Below, piece by piece: positions 63,189 through 64,000 of a stretch of 64,000 nucleotides of DNA. A program made the position numbers and the translations under genes. Under the pieces are notes generated by a model that was not told where the DNA came from, did no database searches, and saw nothing but the letters and a program-made list of their open reading frames with translations. The stretch spans positions 1 to 64,000 of the forward strand of contig NZ_FOGE01000015.1 in the NCBI RefSeq assembly GCF_900111125.1. Reading direction: 5' to 3'. How positions within the stretch are numbered: position 1 is the first letter of the stretch; every line of letters begins with the position of its first letter. The stretch comes from Sphingobium sp. YR768. GTDB taxonomy: Bacteria; Pseudomonadota; Alphaproteobacteria; Sphingomonadales; Sphingomonadaceae.

Positions 63189-64000
63189 GCGCCCATCCGC
63201 ACGCTGCGCCCTTCCGCGGCCGATCGATAGATCGCCTCGATCACCCGCAGATCGGCCAGCCCTTCCTCGCCTGGCACGATCGGCGTCGTCCCGCGCTGGA
63301 TGCATTCGGCCAGATGATCGAGTTGGCCCGCAAACTGGTTCTTCGCCGGCGCGGGCAAAGTGCGTGGCGCGGTCACGCCATCCTTGCGGATCGTCATGCT
63401 CTGCCCGCTATAGGGTGTCGCCGGTTCCATATCGATCCACCCCTGCGTGCCGATCACGCGATAGCCATTATGCCCCGAACTATAGCTGGAAATGCAGTTG
63501 GCGATGATCCCCGACGGGAAGCGCAGCATGAAATTGATCCGGTCCTCCACCGTGACAAAGCGCGGATCGTTGCGGTCCGTACTCTCCACTGCGCTCACCT
63601 CCACCGGCTCCTCCCCGGTCAGGTAGCGCGCCGCGTTCAGGCTGTAGATGCCGATATCCATCAGCGATCCGCCGCCGGACAAAGGCTTGTCCAGCCGCCA
63701 CTGATTGGGCTGCGCCGAAAAGCCATGCTCGGCCGTGATCAGTCGCGTCGGCCCGACATGCCCGCCCCGTGCCAACTCGATCGCCAGCCGGTTATAGGGC
63801 TCGAACCGCGATCGATATCCGATCATCAGCTTCTTGCCGGCCTTGGCGCAGGCGGCGATCATCGCCTCGCATTCCGCCGCCGACACCGCCATCGGCTTTT
63901 CGCATAGCACATGCTTGCCCGCCTGCGCGGCGCGGATCACATATTCCGCATGCAGGCTGTTGGGCAGCACGACATAGACGGCGTCGATATCGGGATTGTC
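63185..64000 (-). CDS. Gfo/Idh/MocA family oxidoreductase, 5' end cut by window
   Basis: The frame stays open to the window edge; the N-terminal Rossmann part lies outside. The visible sequence starts DIDAVYVVLPNSLHAEY, continues with GKHVLCEKPMAVS (the EKP motif) and a substrate domain with GGGSLMDIGIY. NAD(P)-dependent sugar or polyol dehydrogenase. Coupled to the gluconolactonase-like gene. Confidence 0.9.
   Translation of the reverse strand, partial: DNPDIDAVYVVLPNSLHAEYVIRAAQAGKHVLCEKPMAVSAAECEAMIAACAKAGKKLMIGYRSRFEPYNRLAIELARGGHVGPTRLITAEHGFSAQPNQWRLDKPLSGGGSLMDIGIYSLNAARYLTGEEPVEVSAVESTDRNDPRFVTVEDRINFMLRFPSGIIANCISSYSSGHNGYRVIGTQGWIDMEPATPYSGQSMTIRKDGVTAPRTLPAPAKNQFAGQLDHLAECIQRGTTPIVPGEEGLADLRVIEAIYRSAAEGRSVRMGA

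Overview
The window reads as chromosomal DNA of an alphaproteobacterium of the family Sphingomonadaceae, most like Sphingobium or Novosphingobium. Codon use is GC-rich with dense, often 4-bp-overlapping genes. Supporting family markers are LigF- and LigG-type glutathione S-transferases, a CrtZ-type carotenoid hydroxylase, a CckA-type cell-cycle kinase, an alphaproteobacterial SOS box (GTTC-N7-GTTC) before recA, and a metallo-beta-lactamase with the active-site pattern described for a Sphingobium indicum enzyme. I see no rRNA, tRNA, CRISPR array, prophage or transposase. The right edge cuts a Gfo/Idh/MocA oxidoreductase gene.

Layout. 0.1-4.7 kb: membrane-protein pair, glutaminyl cyclase, ygfZ, dihydroorotase. 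4.7-14 kb: an accessory catabolic block. A minus-strand operon runs ligF-like, ligG-like, aldehyde dehydrogenase, CmcJ-like oxygenase; a divergent nu-class GST and an acyl-CoA thioesterase face it. Further right are an MmyB-type regulator and a divergent BKACE enzyme plus LigD-like SDR. 14-31 kb: housekeeping and envelope genes, including a tight six-gene operon from crcB to the ATP12 chaperone, two L,D-transpeptidase-type proteins and a large DUF3857/transglutaminase/TPR protein. 30.6-34.7 kb: the histidine operon hisB-yciI-hisH-hisA-hisF-hisE, with a PEP-CTERM protein gene between hisF and hisE that has its own sigma-54-like promoter. 34.8-45.8 kb: sspB, a HEPN/MNT pair of different composition, fumC, gmk, a MidA-type methyltransferase, lgt, crtZ, a cyclophilin, and two very short genes missed by ordinary length cut-offs. 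One of these lies in front of pspC behind a second sigma-54-like promoter. 45.9-54.3 kb: FNR-type regulator, ppk2, a soluble chemoreceptor, a B3-type metallo-beta-lactamase divergent from an AmpR homologue, greB and a lytic transglycosylase. 54.4-64 kb: dapA, smpB, cckA, a single-domain response regulator, recA, an EF-Tu domain-2-like small protein, a transglutaminase, an SMP-30/gluconolactonase protein and the truncated oxidoreductase.

Intergenic DNA is rich in palindromic elements of several unrelated types: two copies of a 69-nt REP-like hairpin, a nested palindrome at 42.5 kb, interleaved inverted repeats at 52 kb, and GC-rich hairpins at 16.3, 23.0, 32.3, 33.1 and 39.0 kb. The most interesting items are the LigF/LigG/nu-GST module, the AmpR-controlled B3-E-like lactamase, and the two sigma-54-like promoters in front of the PEP-CTERM gene and of the small-peptide/pspC operon. 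Function names come from motif recognition by eye; no database search was possible.
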